A stretch of DNA of 8,255 bases from Pseudomonadota bacterium (GCA_018812395.1 JAHJDS010000575.1:1-8255), one strand, 5' to 3'. Numbered from the stretch's first letter, positions 1 to 5,861 are shown. Numbers and translations: made by a program. The notes: generated from the sequence alone by a model not told the origin.

Positions 1-443
1 AAAGCTGGTACGGCTGGGGCCCCTGGGGCTGCGGCAAGACTCACCTGGCCGCGGCCCACCTTCGGGAGTCCCTGATCCAGACCGGCTCCGGGCTGTTCGT
101 CGAGGCGCCGATGTTCTTCCTCGAGCTGACCAGCACTTTCGGCCACAACGGATCCGAGACGGCCAAGGACGTGTTCGAGCGGTACATCAAAACGCCGCTG
201 CTGGTCTTTGACGATCTGGACAAGGTGAAGCTGAGTGAGTGGGTCTGCCGCGGTTTATTCCTGATCCTCAACGGCCGCTGGTCCGCCCGACGGCTGACGA
301 TCATCACCGCCAACGTCGAGCGGAAAAAGATGATCGAGCGGATCAAGGCCGTGGACTGGGAGCTGGCCGGCGCCATCGACTCGCGGTTGAAGGCCCTGTG
401 CCCTGAGGTGCCCCTGAGCGGCCGGGACCGGAGAGACGAATGA
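1..443 (+). CDS. DnaC/IstB-like AAA+ ATPase, probable phage helicase loader (5' partial)
   Basis: The gene enters the window already open; the reading frame begins at base 3 and 146 residues are visible. A Walker A motif, GPWGCGKT, is at visible residues 6-13. Walker B, LLVFDDLDK, has its acidic pair at residues 70-71. A sensor-1 segment (LTIITANV) has its Asn near residue 104, and an arginine in AIDSRLK is near residue 128. This order is that of the DnaC/IstB group of AAA+ proteins, which load the replicative helicase or act as transposition helper ATPases. The surrounding genes are phage-like and no transposase lies beside it, so helicase loading during phage replication is the more likely role; that is inference. 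The DNA-binding or helicase-binding N-terminus lies outside the window. The stop overlaps the next start as ATGA, suggesting translational coupling. Confidence 0.85.
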   Translation, partial: SWYGWGPWGCGKTHLAAAHLRESLIQTGSGLFVEAPMFFLELTSTFGHNGSETAKDVFERYIKTPLLVFDDLDKVKLSEWVCRGLFLILNGRWSARRLTIITANVERKKMIERIKAVDWELAGAIDSRLKALCPEVPLSGRDRRDE

Positions 444-688
444 AGGTCAACCTGAATGGCAAGACCAATGGCCGAAACGGGACGGTCCACCTGGACGTGG
501 GGCTCGATGACGGCCTGGACACCTGGTACGTCGGGACCCTGGTGCTGCGCCCGGGCCTGGTCCACCGCTTCACAGGCGTGATCCATGCCGGGTGCCGGGC
601 CCTGGGGCATCAGTGCCGGGTGACCGTGGACGGACGGGACGTGGTTGGCCAAGACACCGACAAGACGGACGAGGGAGGGAACTCATGA
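440..688 (+). CDS. Small hypothetical phage protein (82 aa)
   Basis: I do not recognise this protein. It starts at the ATG inside the ATGA overlap with the ATPase gene and ends in another ATGA overlap with the following gene, so it is fixed in place by coupling on both sides. The sequence alternates hydrophobic and polar residues with many Gly, Val and Thr (for example HLDVGLDDGLDTWYVGTLVL). That suggests a small beta-rich fold with a charged tail (DTDKTDEGGNS). A GGAGAGACGA stretch just upstream can serve as ribosome site. It has no signal peptide and no membrane segment. Its place directly after a helicase-loader-like gene suggests a DNA-metabolism accessory role, but nothing in the sequence proves that. 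Confidence 0.7.
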   Translation: MKVNLNGKTNGRNGTVHLDVGLDDGLDTWYVGTLVLRPGLVHRFTGVIHAGCRALGHQCRVTVDGRDVVGQDTDKTDEGGNS

Positions 689-1179
689 AGACAGAGACCA
701 TGGAACTGCCGGTCAAGCTGACCGACGATCAGATGCTGCACCTGGGCCGGCAACTGGCGGCCAAGGTGCAGGAGATCGAGGCGGTCGAGGCGGAAAAGGC
801 GGCGTCCAACAAGGAATTCAACGAACGGATCAAGGACCTGGACGCCGAGTTGAAGGACCTGGCCAAGCGCCACCGCCGGGGCGCCGAGGACCGGCCGGTG
901 GAGTGCGTCTGGAAGTACGACTACGGGCGGGGCGTCAAATGCCTCATCCGGCTGGACATTGACAAGGCGGTCAAGGGGCCCGAACCGCTGACCGATGCCG
1001 ACCGCCAGAAGGCCATGGAGTTCGCCCAGGCGGAGGAGGCCCGGGACTTTTGGACTTCGTCCTCGGAAATCCCGCCCAACGTGGCGGTGACCATGGAGCA
1101 CGACGACCAAGGTCGGCTTGTGTGGCTTCGGGTGAAGAAAGAGGCCGCCGAGGCCGAGCCGGCCAGCAAGGCGGCCTGA
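685..1179 (+). CDS. Coiled-coil phage hypothetical protein (164 aa)
   Basis: The start at 685 is chosen over the longer in-frame start at 592 because it has a clear GAGGGAGG ribosome site and forms an ATGA overlap with the preceding stop. Residues about 8-66 are a highly charged, heptad-rich helix (LTDDQMLHLGRQLAAKVQEI, then many Glu/Lys/Ala), predicted coiled coil. After it comes RPVECVWKYDYGRGVKCLIRLD and then LTDADRQ. From memory, this arrangement (PV.LT near the N-terminus, coiled coil, a VEC plus R-D strand unit, then a T-x-x-E/D-R segment) occurs in uncharacterised phage proteins near replication or recombination genes; I cannot verify a named family. The last 50 residues, ending EAEPASKAA, look like an added extension. 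It is probably cytoplasmic. The function is unknown. Confidence 0.75.
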   Translation: MKTETMELPVKLTDDQMLHLGRQLAAKVQEIEAVEAEKAASNKEFNERIKDLDAELKDLAKRHRRGAEDRPVECVWKYDYGRGVKCLIRLDIDKAVKGPEPLTDADRQKAMEFAQAEEARDFWTSSSEIPPNVAVTMEHDDQGRLVWLRVKKEAAEAEPASKAA

Positions 1180-1204
1180 CCCATTTTGACGGGAGGGGTC
1201 GGCC

Positions 1205-1402
1205 ATGGCCGAGCCGAGTGCGGACATGATTTACCCGTACGGCGATCACGCCGGAAGCAGGATCAGAGAGATGCCGACGAACTATCTGGAGTCGCTGGTC
1301 CGAAAGTGGCGTGACACTGATGGCCTGCACGGCCGGCTGGCCGCGGCGGCCCGTGAGGTGGTGGATAATCGCCGCCGGATTGTGGCGGGCAAGGCGGCCT
1401 GA
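1205..1402 (+). CDS. DUF3820-like small protein (65 aa)
   Basis: The ATG follows a strong GGGAGGGG ribosome site. Residues about 9-34 read IYPYGDHAGSRIREMPTNYL followed by ESLVRKW. This fits the short DUF3820 pattern: aromatic-Gly-x-x-x-Gly, a hydrophobic-x-x-(L/M)P step, then YL and a hydrophobic-W end. DUF3820 members are small phage and bacterial proteins once called putative quorum-sensing-regulated virulence factors; their biochemical role is not established. The C-terminal half (HGRLAAAAREVVDNRRRIV) is a basic helix that could bind nucleic acid, which is inference. The gene sits 25 nt after the preceding stop and 8 nt before the next start, in the same operon. Gly occurs where many members have G-K-Y/H, so the match is recognisable but not perfect. 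Confidence 0.65.
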   Translation: MAEPSADMIYPYGDHAGSRIREMPTNYLESLVRKWRDTDGLHGRLAAAAREVVDNRRRIVAGKAA

Positions 1403-1410
1403 GGAAAGTA

Positions 1411-1908
1411 ATGACCTGGCGTCAATTGGGATTGGTCTATTTCTGGATCGCCGTGGCCCTGGTGGTGGGCTTCGGCATCGGCCGGGCCTGGGGCGCCCAG
1501 GATGCCGTCAGGGTGACGGTCACGGCCTACTCGCCGACCCGGGCCGAGACGGACTCGACGCCGTTTTTCGCCAAGTGCGGCTGGGTCCAGTGCCGGACGG
1601 TGGCCCTGAGCCGAGACCTGTTCCGGCTGCTCGACGTCCGCTGCGGAGATCTGGTCTACATCACCGGCGTCGGGTTCAGGGTGGTCAACGACACCATGCA
1701 TAAACGCTGGCGTCGGCGGGCGGACCTGTTTTTTTGGGACCGGCGCTACGCCAAGTGGTTCGGCCGACAGCGGGCGGTCCTGGTGGTCGTCAGCCGCAAG
1801 ACCGGATTGGGCTGGTCCTGGGCTCGGGCCGGATCGCCGGCGGTCGGAGCCAAAGGAGGGCCGGAGGCACGGCCCAAGGGAACCTTTGCCGCGGGAAAAG
1901 GCAAGTAA
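1411..1908 (+). CDS. Membrane-anchored 3D-domain (double-psi beta-barrel) protein
   Basis: The 165-residue product begins with a short positively flanked hydrophobic segment (residues about 6-24, LGLVYFWIAVALVVGFGIG). This is a signal anchor, placing the rest outside the cytoplasmic membrane. Residues about 34-128 match the 3D domain: TVTAYSPT, TVALSRDLF (D69), CGDLVYI (D80), VNDTM (D94) and ADLFF (D105). The domain is named for conserved aspartates and is shared with the catalytic barrel of MltA-type lytic transglycosylases and with Rpf/YuiC-like proteins. The likely target is therefore peptidoglycan, as a lysis or cell-wall remodelling factor. C55... and C61 plus C78 could form a disulfide. 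The tail is basic and Gly/Ala/Pro-rich. Ribosome site: GAGGAAAG just upstream. The stop shares one base with the next start (TAATG). It is odd to find it among replication-type genes instead of in a lysis cassette. Confidence 0.75.
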   Translation: MTWRQLGLVYFWIAVALVVGFGIGRAWGAQDAVRVTVTAYSPTRAETDSTPFFAKCGWVQCRTVALSRDLFRLLDVRCGDLVYITGVGFRVVNDTMHKRWRRRADLFFWDRRYAKWFGRQRAVLVVVSRKTGLGWSWARAGSPAVGAKGGPEARPKGTFAAGKGK

Positions 1909-2951
1909 TGAACATCGATCCGAACAGAATTGCCCGGGGCGTCTTCTGGCAACGGGCCTGGTCCCTGGTCTCGGGTTGCACCAAGGTTTCGCCCGGGTGC
2001 GATCACTGCTGGTCCGAGCGGCTGACCCACGTTCGGGGCCGTCAGACCAACGAGAAGATGCGGGCCCGGTACGCCGGCCTGACCGCCCCTGACGGCCGTT
2101 GGAACGGCGAGATCCGGCTGAACGAGCAGGACCTGGTCCTGCCGCTCAGAGTAAGGAAGCCGACCGTCTGGGCGATCTGGAACGACCTGTTTCATGAGGA
2201 CGTGACCTTCGATTTCCTGACCAAGGCCTTCTCGGTCATGACCCGTTGCCCGCAGCACGTGTTTCTGGTCCTGACCAAGCGTCCCCACCGGATGCTGGAG
2301 TACGCCGGCGAGGCCGGCCTGATGCCCCTGGGCGGTTACGCCGGGTACGGGCTGACCGGCTCGGGAGAGATCTGGCCGCCGAACGCCTGGGCCATGACCA
2401 CGGTCGAGAGCCAGGATCAGATCGGCCGGCTGGATGACCTGCTCCGGGTCCCGGCCACGGTCCATGGCGTCAGCCTGGAGCCCCTGCTGGGGCCGGTCAG
2501 CCTGGAGAGAAGGTTCGGTCTTGATCGCTGTAAGTGGTGCGGGGCGGAGATCGCCTACGGGATTCACGCCAAGCATGATGGCCGGAGTTCCGAGGGGCGG
2601 TGCCCAACCGGGTGCTCGGGCTGGTGGGAATTCGTCGAGAAAGGCCTCGATTGGGTGATCGTCGGTGGAGAGACCGGCCCCGGAGCACGGCCAATGCATC
2701 CTCGGTGGGCGCAAGACATCCGCAACCAGTGCCAGGCCGCAGGCGTTCCCTTCCTGTTCAAGCAGTGGGGCCGGTGGGTGCCCTACGAGGAAACCGCACC
2801 CCTGGATCGCTGCGAGATGTACGAGTTCCCGGACCGACAGGAGATGAACACCTGCCGCCACCAAAGGCAGTGGCATGGCCGGAAGCTCGACGGCACGGAA
2901 CACAATGCCTTTCCGGAGTTTGAACCCGAGGAGGCCCTTAGAACCGCCTGA
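1908..2951 (+). CDS. Phage Gp37/Gp68 family protein (DUF5131) with three-Cys motif
   Basis: The start at 1908 gives the typical N-terminus (SLVSGCTKVSPGCDHCW); the longer frame from 1734 only overlaps the previous gene. The protein has 347 aa, a normal length. Hallmarks are C24-x6-C31-x2-C34, ending GCDHCW where most members have GCxxCY, and the C-terminal VIVGGETG at about 252-257 with ARPMHPRWAQDIRNQC and FLFKQWGRW. The family is widespread in phages and bacterial islands. Its cysteine cluster resembles radical-SAM or other Fe-S motifs, but the reaction is unknown. An extra module at residues 208-236, CKWC...CPTGC, looks like a zinc ribbon inserted between the SLEPLLGPV and GLDWVIVGGE core strands. 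Three bases after its stop a tRNA gene begins, so the two are almost certainly on one transcript. I see no three-Cys partner gene (TcmP) here. Confidence 0.88.
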   Translation: MNIDPNRIARGVFWQRAWSLVSGCTKVSPGCDHCWSERLTHVRGRQTNEKMRARYAGLTAPDGRWNGEIRLNEQDLVLPLRVRKPTVWAIWNDLFHEDVTFDFLTKAFSVMTRCPQHVFLVLTKRPHRMLEYAGEAGLMPLGGYAGYGLTGSGEIWPPNAWAMTTVESQDQIGRLDDLLRVPATVHGVSLEPLLGPVSLERRFGLDRCKWCGAEIAYGIHAKHDGRSSEGRCPTGCSGWWEFVEKGLDWVIVGGETGPGARPMHPRWAQDIRNQCQAAGVPFLFKQWGRWVPYEETAPLDRCEMYEFPDRQEMNTCRHQRQWHGRKLDGTEHNAFPEFEPEEALRTA

Positions 2952-2954
2952 AAT

Positions 2955-3031
2955 CGGGGAGTAGCGCAGCCAGGTAGCGCGCGTGCTTTGGGGGCACGGA
3001 GTCGGCGGTTCAAATCCGCCCTCCCCGACCA
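2955..3031 (+). tRNA. tRNA-Pro (anticodon TGG), CCA encoded
   Basis: A full cloverleaf can be drawn. The acceptor stem CGGGGAG (2955-2961) pairs perfectly with CTCCCCG (3021-3027). The D stem is GCGC/GCGC. The anticodon stem CGTGC/GCACG encloses the loop TTTGGGG, giving anticodon TGG (reads CCN proline codons, best CCA). The T stem GGCGG/CCGCC encloses TTCAAAT, the variable loop is short, the discriminator is A at 3028, and CCA is encoded. It starts 3 nt after the DUF5131 stop and has no room for its own promoter, so it is processed from the phage operon transcript. Phage-borne tRNAs are common; a prophage attachment role is possible but no integrase or second att copy is in the window. Confidence 0.95.
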
Positions 3032-3046
3032 ACAAAGGGAGCAAAC

Positions 3047-3208
3047 ATGATCCTGGTCAGGCCGTCGTATGAGACCAAGCACTGCCCGGACGGCGATGAG
3101 GTCCTGGGCCTGATCGAGCGGGCCGGCCGGATTCCGGTCCTATTCGATGATCTGGCCGAGACGTTTTTACCCGGCCACCTCAAACCCGCGGGGACTGACC
3201 ATGCCTGA
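3047..3208 (+). CDS. Short ORF (53 aa), possible truncated ThyX N-terminus
   Basis: The ATG follows AAAGGGAG at good spacing and the ORF ends overlapping the next gene by 8 nt (start 3201, stop 3206-3208), so it sits naturally in the operon. Residues 1-29 (MILVRPSYETKHCPDGDEVL then GLIERAGRI) resemble, from memory, the start of phage flavin-dependent thymidylate synthases (ThyX): a basic-hydrophobic strand, PS-aromatic-E, a D-G-x-x-(V/I)-L segment and IE-x-A/C-GR. Real ThyX proteins continue with CYKSE and about 180 more residues including the RHR-type motif. Here the sequence departs to VLFDDLAETFLPGHLKPAG and ends. Either it is a decayed remnant that has kept its frame, or a small unrelated protein. 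No function can be assigned. Confidence 0.5.
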   Translation: MILVRPSYETKHCPDGDEVLGLIERAGRIPVLFDDLAETFLPGHLKPAGTDHA

Positions 3209-3797
3209 TGCCTTCCCCCTGCACTGGCCACAGGGCTGGGCTCGGACGCCGGCGATCCGGCGCCGGCGGAGTCAGTTCGGCACTCCCTTTGCTAAAGCCC
3301 GCGACGGTCTGTTGGCCGAACTTCGGCGGCTGGGAGCCAGGTACATCACCCTGTCCACCAATATCGAACTAAGGCTGGACGGATTGCCCTACGCCAATCG
3401 ACGACAACCGGATGATCCGGCCGTGGCCGTCTACTTCGAATTGAACGGCACGCCCCACGTCCTGGCCTGTGACAAATGGGACCGAGTCAATGACAACACC
3501 CAGGCCATCCGCAAGCACGTCGAGGCGATCCGCGGACAGGACCGGTGGGGCGTGGGGACGCTCGAGCAGGCCTTCTCGGGCTACAAGGCCCTGCCGGACC
3601 CGAGCCAAAGACCGTGGTGGGAGGTCCTGGGCGTCGGCCGCACTGCTTCAGAGGACGAGATCAATGCGGCCTACCGCATCAAGGTCAGGACCGCCCACCC
3701 CGACCATGGCGGCGATGCCGAGGCGTTCAAGCGACTGACCGCGGCTCGGGATCAGGCCCGGAAGGAGAAACGCGGGGAAGGAGGGCAGGCGTCATGA
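3201..3797 (+). CDS. Phage J-domain (DnaJ-like) protein
   Basis: The 198-residue protein starts at 3201, where MPDAFPLHWPQGWARTP matches the usual N-terminus of this phage family as I recall it. The upstream in-frame ATG at 3147 lies inside the previous ORF. Residues 1-135 form an uncharacterised module with conserved-looking stretches YITLSTNIELRLDGLP, DDPAVAVYFELNG, VLACDKWDRVNDN and RWGVGTLEQAFSGY. Residues about 139-190 are a J domain: WWEVLGVGRTASEDEINAAY, then HPD at 166-168 with HGGDAEAFKRLTAARD. The HPD tripeptide stimulates Hsp70/DnaK ATPase, so the protein probably recruits the host DnaK to a phage complex, for example at replication initiation as lambda does through host DnaJ; that is inference. 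The Gly/Phe and zinc-finger parts of full DnaJ are absent. It overlaps the next gene by ATGA. Confidence 0.88.
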   Translation: MPDAFPLHWPQGWARTPAIRRRRSQFGTPFAKARDGLLAELRRLGARYITLSTNIELRLDGLPYANRRQPDDPAVAVYFELNGTPHVLACDKWDRVNDNTQAIRKHVEAIRGQDRWGVGTLEQAFSGYKALPDPSQRPWWEVLGVGRTASEDEINAAYRIKVRTAHPDHGGDAEAFKRLTAARDQARKEKRGEGGQAS

Positions 3798-4384
3798 TCA
3801 GACTCAACTCCGTGGCCGCGGCGGTGACTTTCTACTTCGAGCGGATGGCCGCCGGCGACGCCCGGGCCCTGCCGCTCGAGCCCAAAGAGGACGCTCACGC
3901 CAAGTGGACTCCCAACCCGGCGCCCTTTCATGACGCCCTGCTTCTGGTCGGCGTGATCGGCCGGCTGCTCCGAACCGAGCCCTGGACCGATGGCCAGGGT
4001 CGCCGTCACCGTCCGCTGCTCAACCGGGACGAATTGCGGCTCCTGTTCGAGATCTACGCCAGCCCAGGCGGGACCACGAGGCGTCTGGCCCTGGATCGGG
4101 CCAAGTGGCTGGCCGACGTCGAGGTCCGCCTGGCCCGGGCCATGCTCGCCGCGGGTGTGATCCGGGCCGATCAACTCCTGGACGGCTGGGCCGAACTCCG
4201 GGAGTATGTCGGGTCCGATTCGGCTACCTTGCGCCGGCTGACCCGTAGATACCCGCTCCGGCGACTCGGGGGCCGGCGACTGCAGACCCTCATCCCCTGG
4301 GTCGAGGCCTGGATCGATGACCTTCCGCGTGAGTGGCGGCGGAATTGGCGCCGATGGGGCCGGCTTCAAGAGGTGGCGGCATGA
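3794..4384 (+). CDS. Hypothetical phage protein with C-terminal helix-turn-helix-like region
   Basis: The start at 3794 is set by the ATGA overlap with the J-domain gene; the longer frame from 3545 would run through that gene. The protein has 196 aa, strongly basic and helical. Residues about 110-132 form one helical region (VRLARAMLAAGVIRADQLL). Residues about 133-175 read like a MerR/AlpA-type winged helix (HTH_17): a recognition-helix region around SDSATLRRL, then YPLRRLGGRR with the G-G turn, and IPWVEAWIDDL where such domains end in an x-W-(I/L) helix. The C-terminus (REWRRNWRRWGRLQ) is rich in Arg and Trp. A DNA-binding or regulatory protein is the reasonable inference. It ends with an ATGA overlap to the next gene, again suggesting coupled translation. 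Confidence 0.7.
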   Translation: MIRLNSVAAAVTFYFERMAAGDARALPLEPKEDAHAKWTPNPAPFHDALLLVGVIGRLLRTEPWTDGQGRRHRPLLNRDELRLLFEIYASPGGTTRRLALDRAKWLADVEVRLARAMLAAGVIRADQLLDGWAELREYVGSDSATLRRLTRRYPLRRLGGRRLQTLIPWVEAWIDDLPREWRRNWRRWGRLQEVAA

Positions 4385-4923
4385 GCGTTGGTCAACCGAC
4401 AGAAGATCGGGGACAGCAGGTCTACGAAGCCCTTCAACGGCTGACCTCGGACCTGCGCGACCGGGACCTCGAACTCGGGGCCCTGCTGGTCGAGACCCAG
4501 GACAACCGCTTCTGGGAGGGCCGGGCCGAGACGTGGCGCGAGTTTCTGGCCTCGCCAGAAATCAATATCACCGACACCCGGGCCCGGCAGTTGATACGCA
4601 TCCACCGGACCTATGTGGAGCAGCTAGGGTTCACCCTTGACGAACTGCGTCACGTTCCACGTGACACGCTGGATCGGCTTCATCCGTACGTCAAGGACAA
4701 GACCCGGGAGATCGCCCGGGCGTTTCTGGATCGGGTGGACGGCCTGGCCCAGGCGGACGTCAAGGCGGTCTGCCGTGAGCTGGGCGGGGGCGAGGTGGTC
4801 GAGCCGGACCGGATCGCGGCGGCGGTCGTCGAGTACAACCAATGCGTCAAGCGGATCAAGGGCAGGTTGACACCCGAGGAAATGATCCTGGTCCGCGAGC
4901 ATCCTGAGAGGGAGCCGCTATAG
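4381..4923 (+). CDS. Helical phage hypothetical protein (180 aa)
   Basis: The start at 4381 lies in the ATGA overlap with the previous stop, preceded by an AAGAGGTGG ribosome site. Residues 1-45 are an amphipathic helix pair (LTSDLRDRDLELGALLVETQ). Residues 43-85 read RFWEGRAETWREFLASPEIN, then ITDTRARQLIRIHRTYVEQLG. This resembles phage proteins I recall with a W-x-S/T-F/W-x-x-(F/Y)-x-x-SPEI...A-x-x-L-(I/M)-(R/K)-I pattern, probably a helix-turn-helix. The rest is helical and charged (DELRHVPRDTLDRL; DRIAAAVVEYNQCVKRIK). DNA binding is likely but unproven; no catalytic motif is visible. It is the last gene of the tightly overlapping cluster. A stretch of 107 nt without genes follows, holding a TTAAC-aggag-GTTAA inverted repeat near 4988-5002. 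Confidence 0.72.
   Translation: MSVGQPTEDRGQQVYEALQRLTSDLRDRDLELGALLVETQDNRFWEGRAETWREFLASPEINITDTRARQLIRIHRTYVEQLGFTLDELRHVPRDTLDRLHPYVKDKTREIARAFLDRVDGLAQADVKAVCRELGGGEVVEPDRIAAAVVEYNQCVKRIKGRLTPEEMILVREHPEREPL
4653..4668 (+). other. parS-like palindrome inside a coding region
   Basis: Bases 4653-4668 match 13 of 16 positions of the chromosomal parS sequence TGTTCCACGTGAAACA, the binding site of ParB. The central GTTCCACGTGA is exact; the mismatches are at positions 1, 13 and 16. It is embedded in the perfect inverted repeat GTCACGT-tcc-ACGTGAC (4649-4665). It lies inside the gene at 4381-4923, in codons for HVPRDT, so chance is possible. No parA or parB gene is in the window. Confidence 0.3.
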
Positions 4924-5030
4924 ACGGAAAAGGGGCGGGCCCGGCTGCGACAACAACCAGGCCCGAGAACCAAAAAACACCCAATGCTTAACAGGAGGTT
5001 AACGGGACCGAACTAGGGAGTCAAGAAGAA

Positions 5031-5231
5031 ATGCCGAGAAAAAAACGGGTCGTGATCGATCGAGAGTCATTTCTGTCAGGGTGGGATGAGATTGAGGCCT
5101 ACACGGGACTCAGCCGAAAGGTGCTGCGACCCGAGATCAAGGCCGGTCGGCTGAAGGCGACTCGAATCGGGAAGCGGTGGGTCACCGGCAAATCGGATTG
5201 TGACGCGTGGCTACAGACGCGACTCAGGTAG
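5031..5231 (+). CDS. Excisionase/AlpA-like helix-turn-helix protein (66 aa)
   Basis: A small basic protein with an MPRKKRVVIDR start. The segment WDEIEAYTGLSRKVLRPEIK (residues 18-37), then AGRLKATRIGKRWVTGKSDCDAWL, is the HTH_17/excisionase pattern: helix, turn at TGLSRK, recognition helix, wing around R-IGKRW, and a final xAWL helix. Such proteins bind DNA as excisionases (recombination directionality factors) or as AlpA-type transcription regulators. The ribosome site is weak (AGGGAG 14 nt upstream, or AAGAAGA closer in). It stands 107 nt after the operon and is the last phage-like gene; no integrase follows, so a regulator or a leftover from an integration module are both possible. Confidence 0.8.
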   Translation: MPRKKRVVIDRESFLSGWDEIEAYTGLSRKVLRPEIKAGRLKATRIGKRWVTGKSDCDAWLQTRLR

Positions 5232-5481
5232 ACGGTACGGTAGTCCTTAACAGCAAATACATGAACTCCGTGGGATGTCCCGGCCTGTCAAGGATAATGA
5301 GAGATATCTTCAGTCTGGCCAAAGGCGAAGTCAGGGCAGTTATGAGAGATATATGTTGATTCTCGCCGTGGCCGATATCCACCAAGTTATCTCCGGAGTA
5401 CCTTTATTTTGTCAACGCAGGCGAAAGCCCAGAAAGGCGACTGGTACTCTTAGCGATGGCTCACCTTGTAGAGTCTCGGGT

Positions 5482-5504
5482 TTGAGCAACTAGCTTGATT
5501 TTTT
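5482..5504 (+). terminator. Weak intrinsic-terminator-like hairpin
   Basis: TTGAGC (5482-5487) can pair with GCTTGA (5493-5498) across a 5-nt loop, using two G-U pairs, and is followed by six T residues. It lies 250 nt after the excisionase-like gene and could end its transcript. The stem is short, so this is only a candidate. Confidence 0.3.
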
Positions 5505-5620
5505 ATAAATCGCCAAGACCACCACCTGTAGTGGTTAAAAGAACATGTTCAGAGGTCGATATGCGTTCACCGGATTTGTGACTGACCCTCCTCGACACCC
5601 CCGCCTTTGGCCTGACTGAG

Positions 5621-5662
5621 GAGAGCGTTGCAAAAGTCCCCGACGACTTTTGCAACGATCTC
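5621..5662. repeat. Long perfect inverted repeat (13-bp arms)
   Basis: CGTTGCAAAAGTC (5626-5638) and GACTTTTGCAACG (5645-5657) are exact reverse complements around a 6-base loop, CCCGAC. A GAGA/TCTC extension follows outside one G-A mismatch. There is no T-run after it, so it is not a classic terminator. It may be a dispersed hairpin repeat, a recombination site or a transcript-stabilising element. It lies 33 nt before the candidate promoter of the first Cys-protein unit. Confidence 0.8.
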
Positions 5663-5694
5663 CTTAGGTGAAAAGAATCCGGTCCGGAAAACAA

Positions 5695-5723
5695 TTGACC
5701 ACCTGGGGGCGGCGTGCCAGAAT
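5695..5723 (+). promoter_or_regulatory. Candidate promoter of Cys-protein unit 1
   Basis: TTGACC at 5695-5700 (5 of 6 to the -35 consensus), a 17-base spacer, and CAGAAT at 5718-5723 (4 of 6 to -10). It lies about 110 nt before the upstream ORF. The equivalent distance in unit 2 is 104 nt, which supports both predictions. Confidence 0.45.
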
Positions 5724-5828
5724 TAACGTTGTAGAATAACCGCTTCGCCCGAGGGAGGGAGTCCAAGATCGACCTCCGGACGACGGGTGGGCTGCGGTTC
5801 GCATAATCCATTCCACCTTTTTTATCTG

Positions 5829-5861
5829 GGCCATGACCGCCGAATGTGGGCCGCGTTCGCC
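5829..5861 (+). repeat. Duplicated leader block, copy 1
   Basis: This 33-nt block matches 6323-6355 at 30 of 33 positions. It is the best-conserved part of two duplicated leaders. It contains the start and first nine codons of the upstream ORF; two of the three differences fall in third codon positions of that ORF. Weaker leader similarity extends left to about 5760 and right through the ribosome site. Confidence 0.9.

Larger units (their letters stand above)
5232..5694. other. Gene-free stretch with scattered repeats
   Basis: No convincing gene is present. Base composition becomes more AT-rich than in the operon. Visible structure: an 11-bp direct repeat ATGAGAGATAT at 5297-5307 and 5342-5352 (45-bp spacing), an ACCAC-ctgta-GTGGT inverted repeat at 5521-5535, a perfect GAACATGTTC palindrome at 5541-5550, and a strong hairpin at 5621-5662 (listed separately). 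A 72-aa ORF at 5275-5493 lacks a clear ribosome site and recognisable domains. This stretch may mark the right side of the phage-like segment. Confidence 0.6.

Noticed and set aside
1746..3044. Long - strand ORF of 432 aa
   Set aside because: It is a shadow of the DUF5131 and 3D-domain genes in GC-rich DNA. Its first residues (GEGGFEPPTPCPQ) are the well-known false translation of a tRNA antisense strand.
3545..3793. Longer N-terminus for the 196-aa HTH-like gene
   Set aside because: It would overlap the J domain in another frame; the ATGA overlap at 3794 is the natural start.
5275..5493. 72-aa ORF after the excisionase-like gene
   Set aside because: It has no ribosome site, no recognisable domain and an irregular composition; it lies among repeats and is probably chance.
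5541..5550. LexA/SOS box
   Set aside because: GAACATGTTC is palindromic, but the Gram-positive LexA box needs GAAC-N4-GTTC; here only two bases separate the half-sites.
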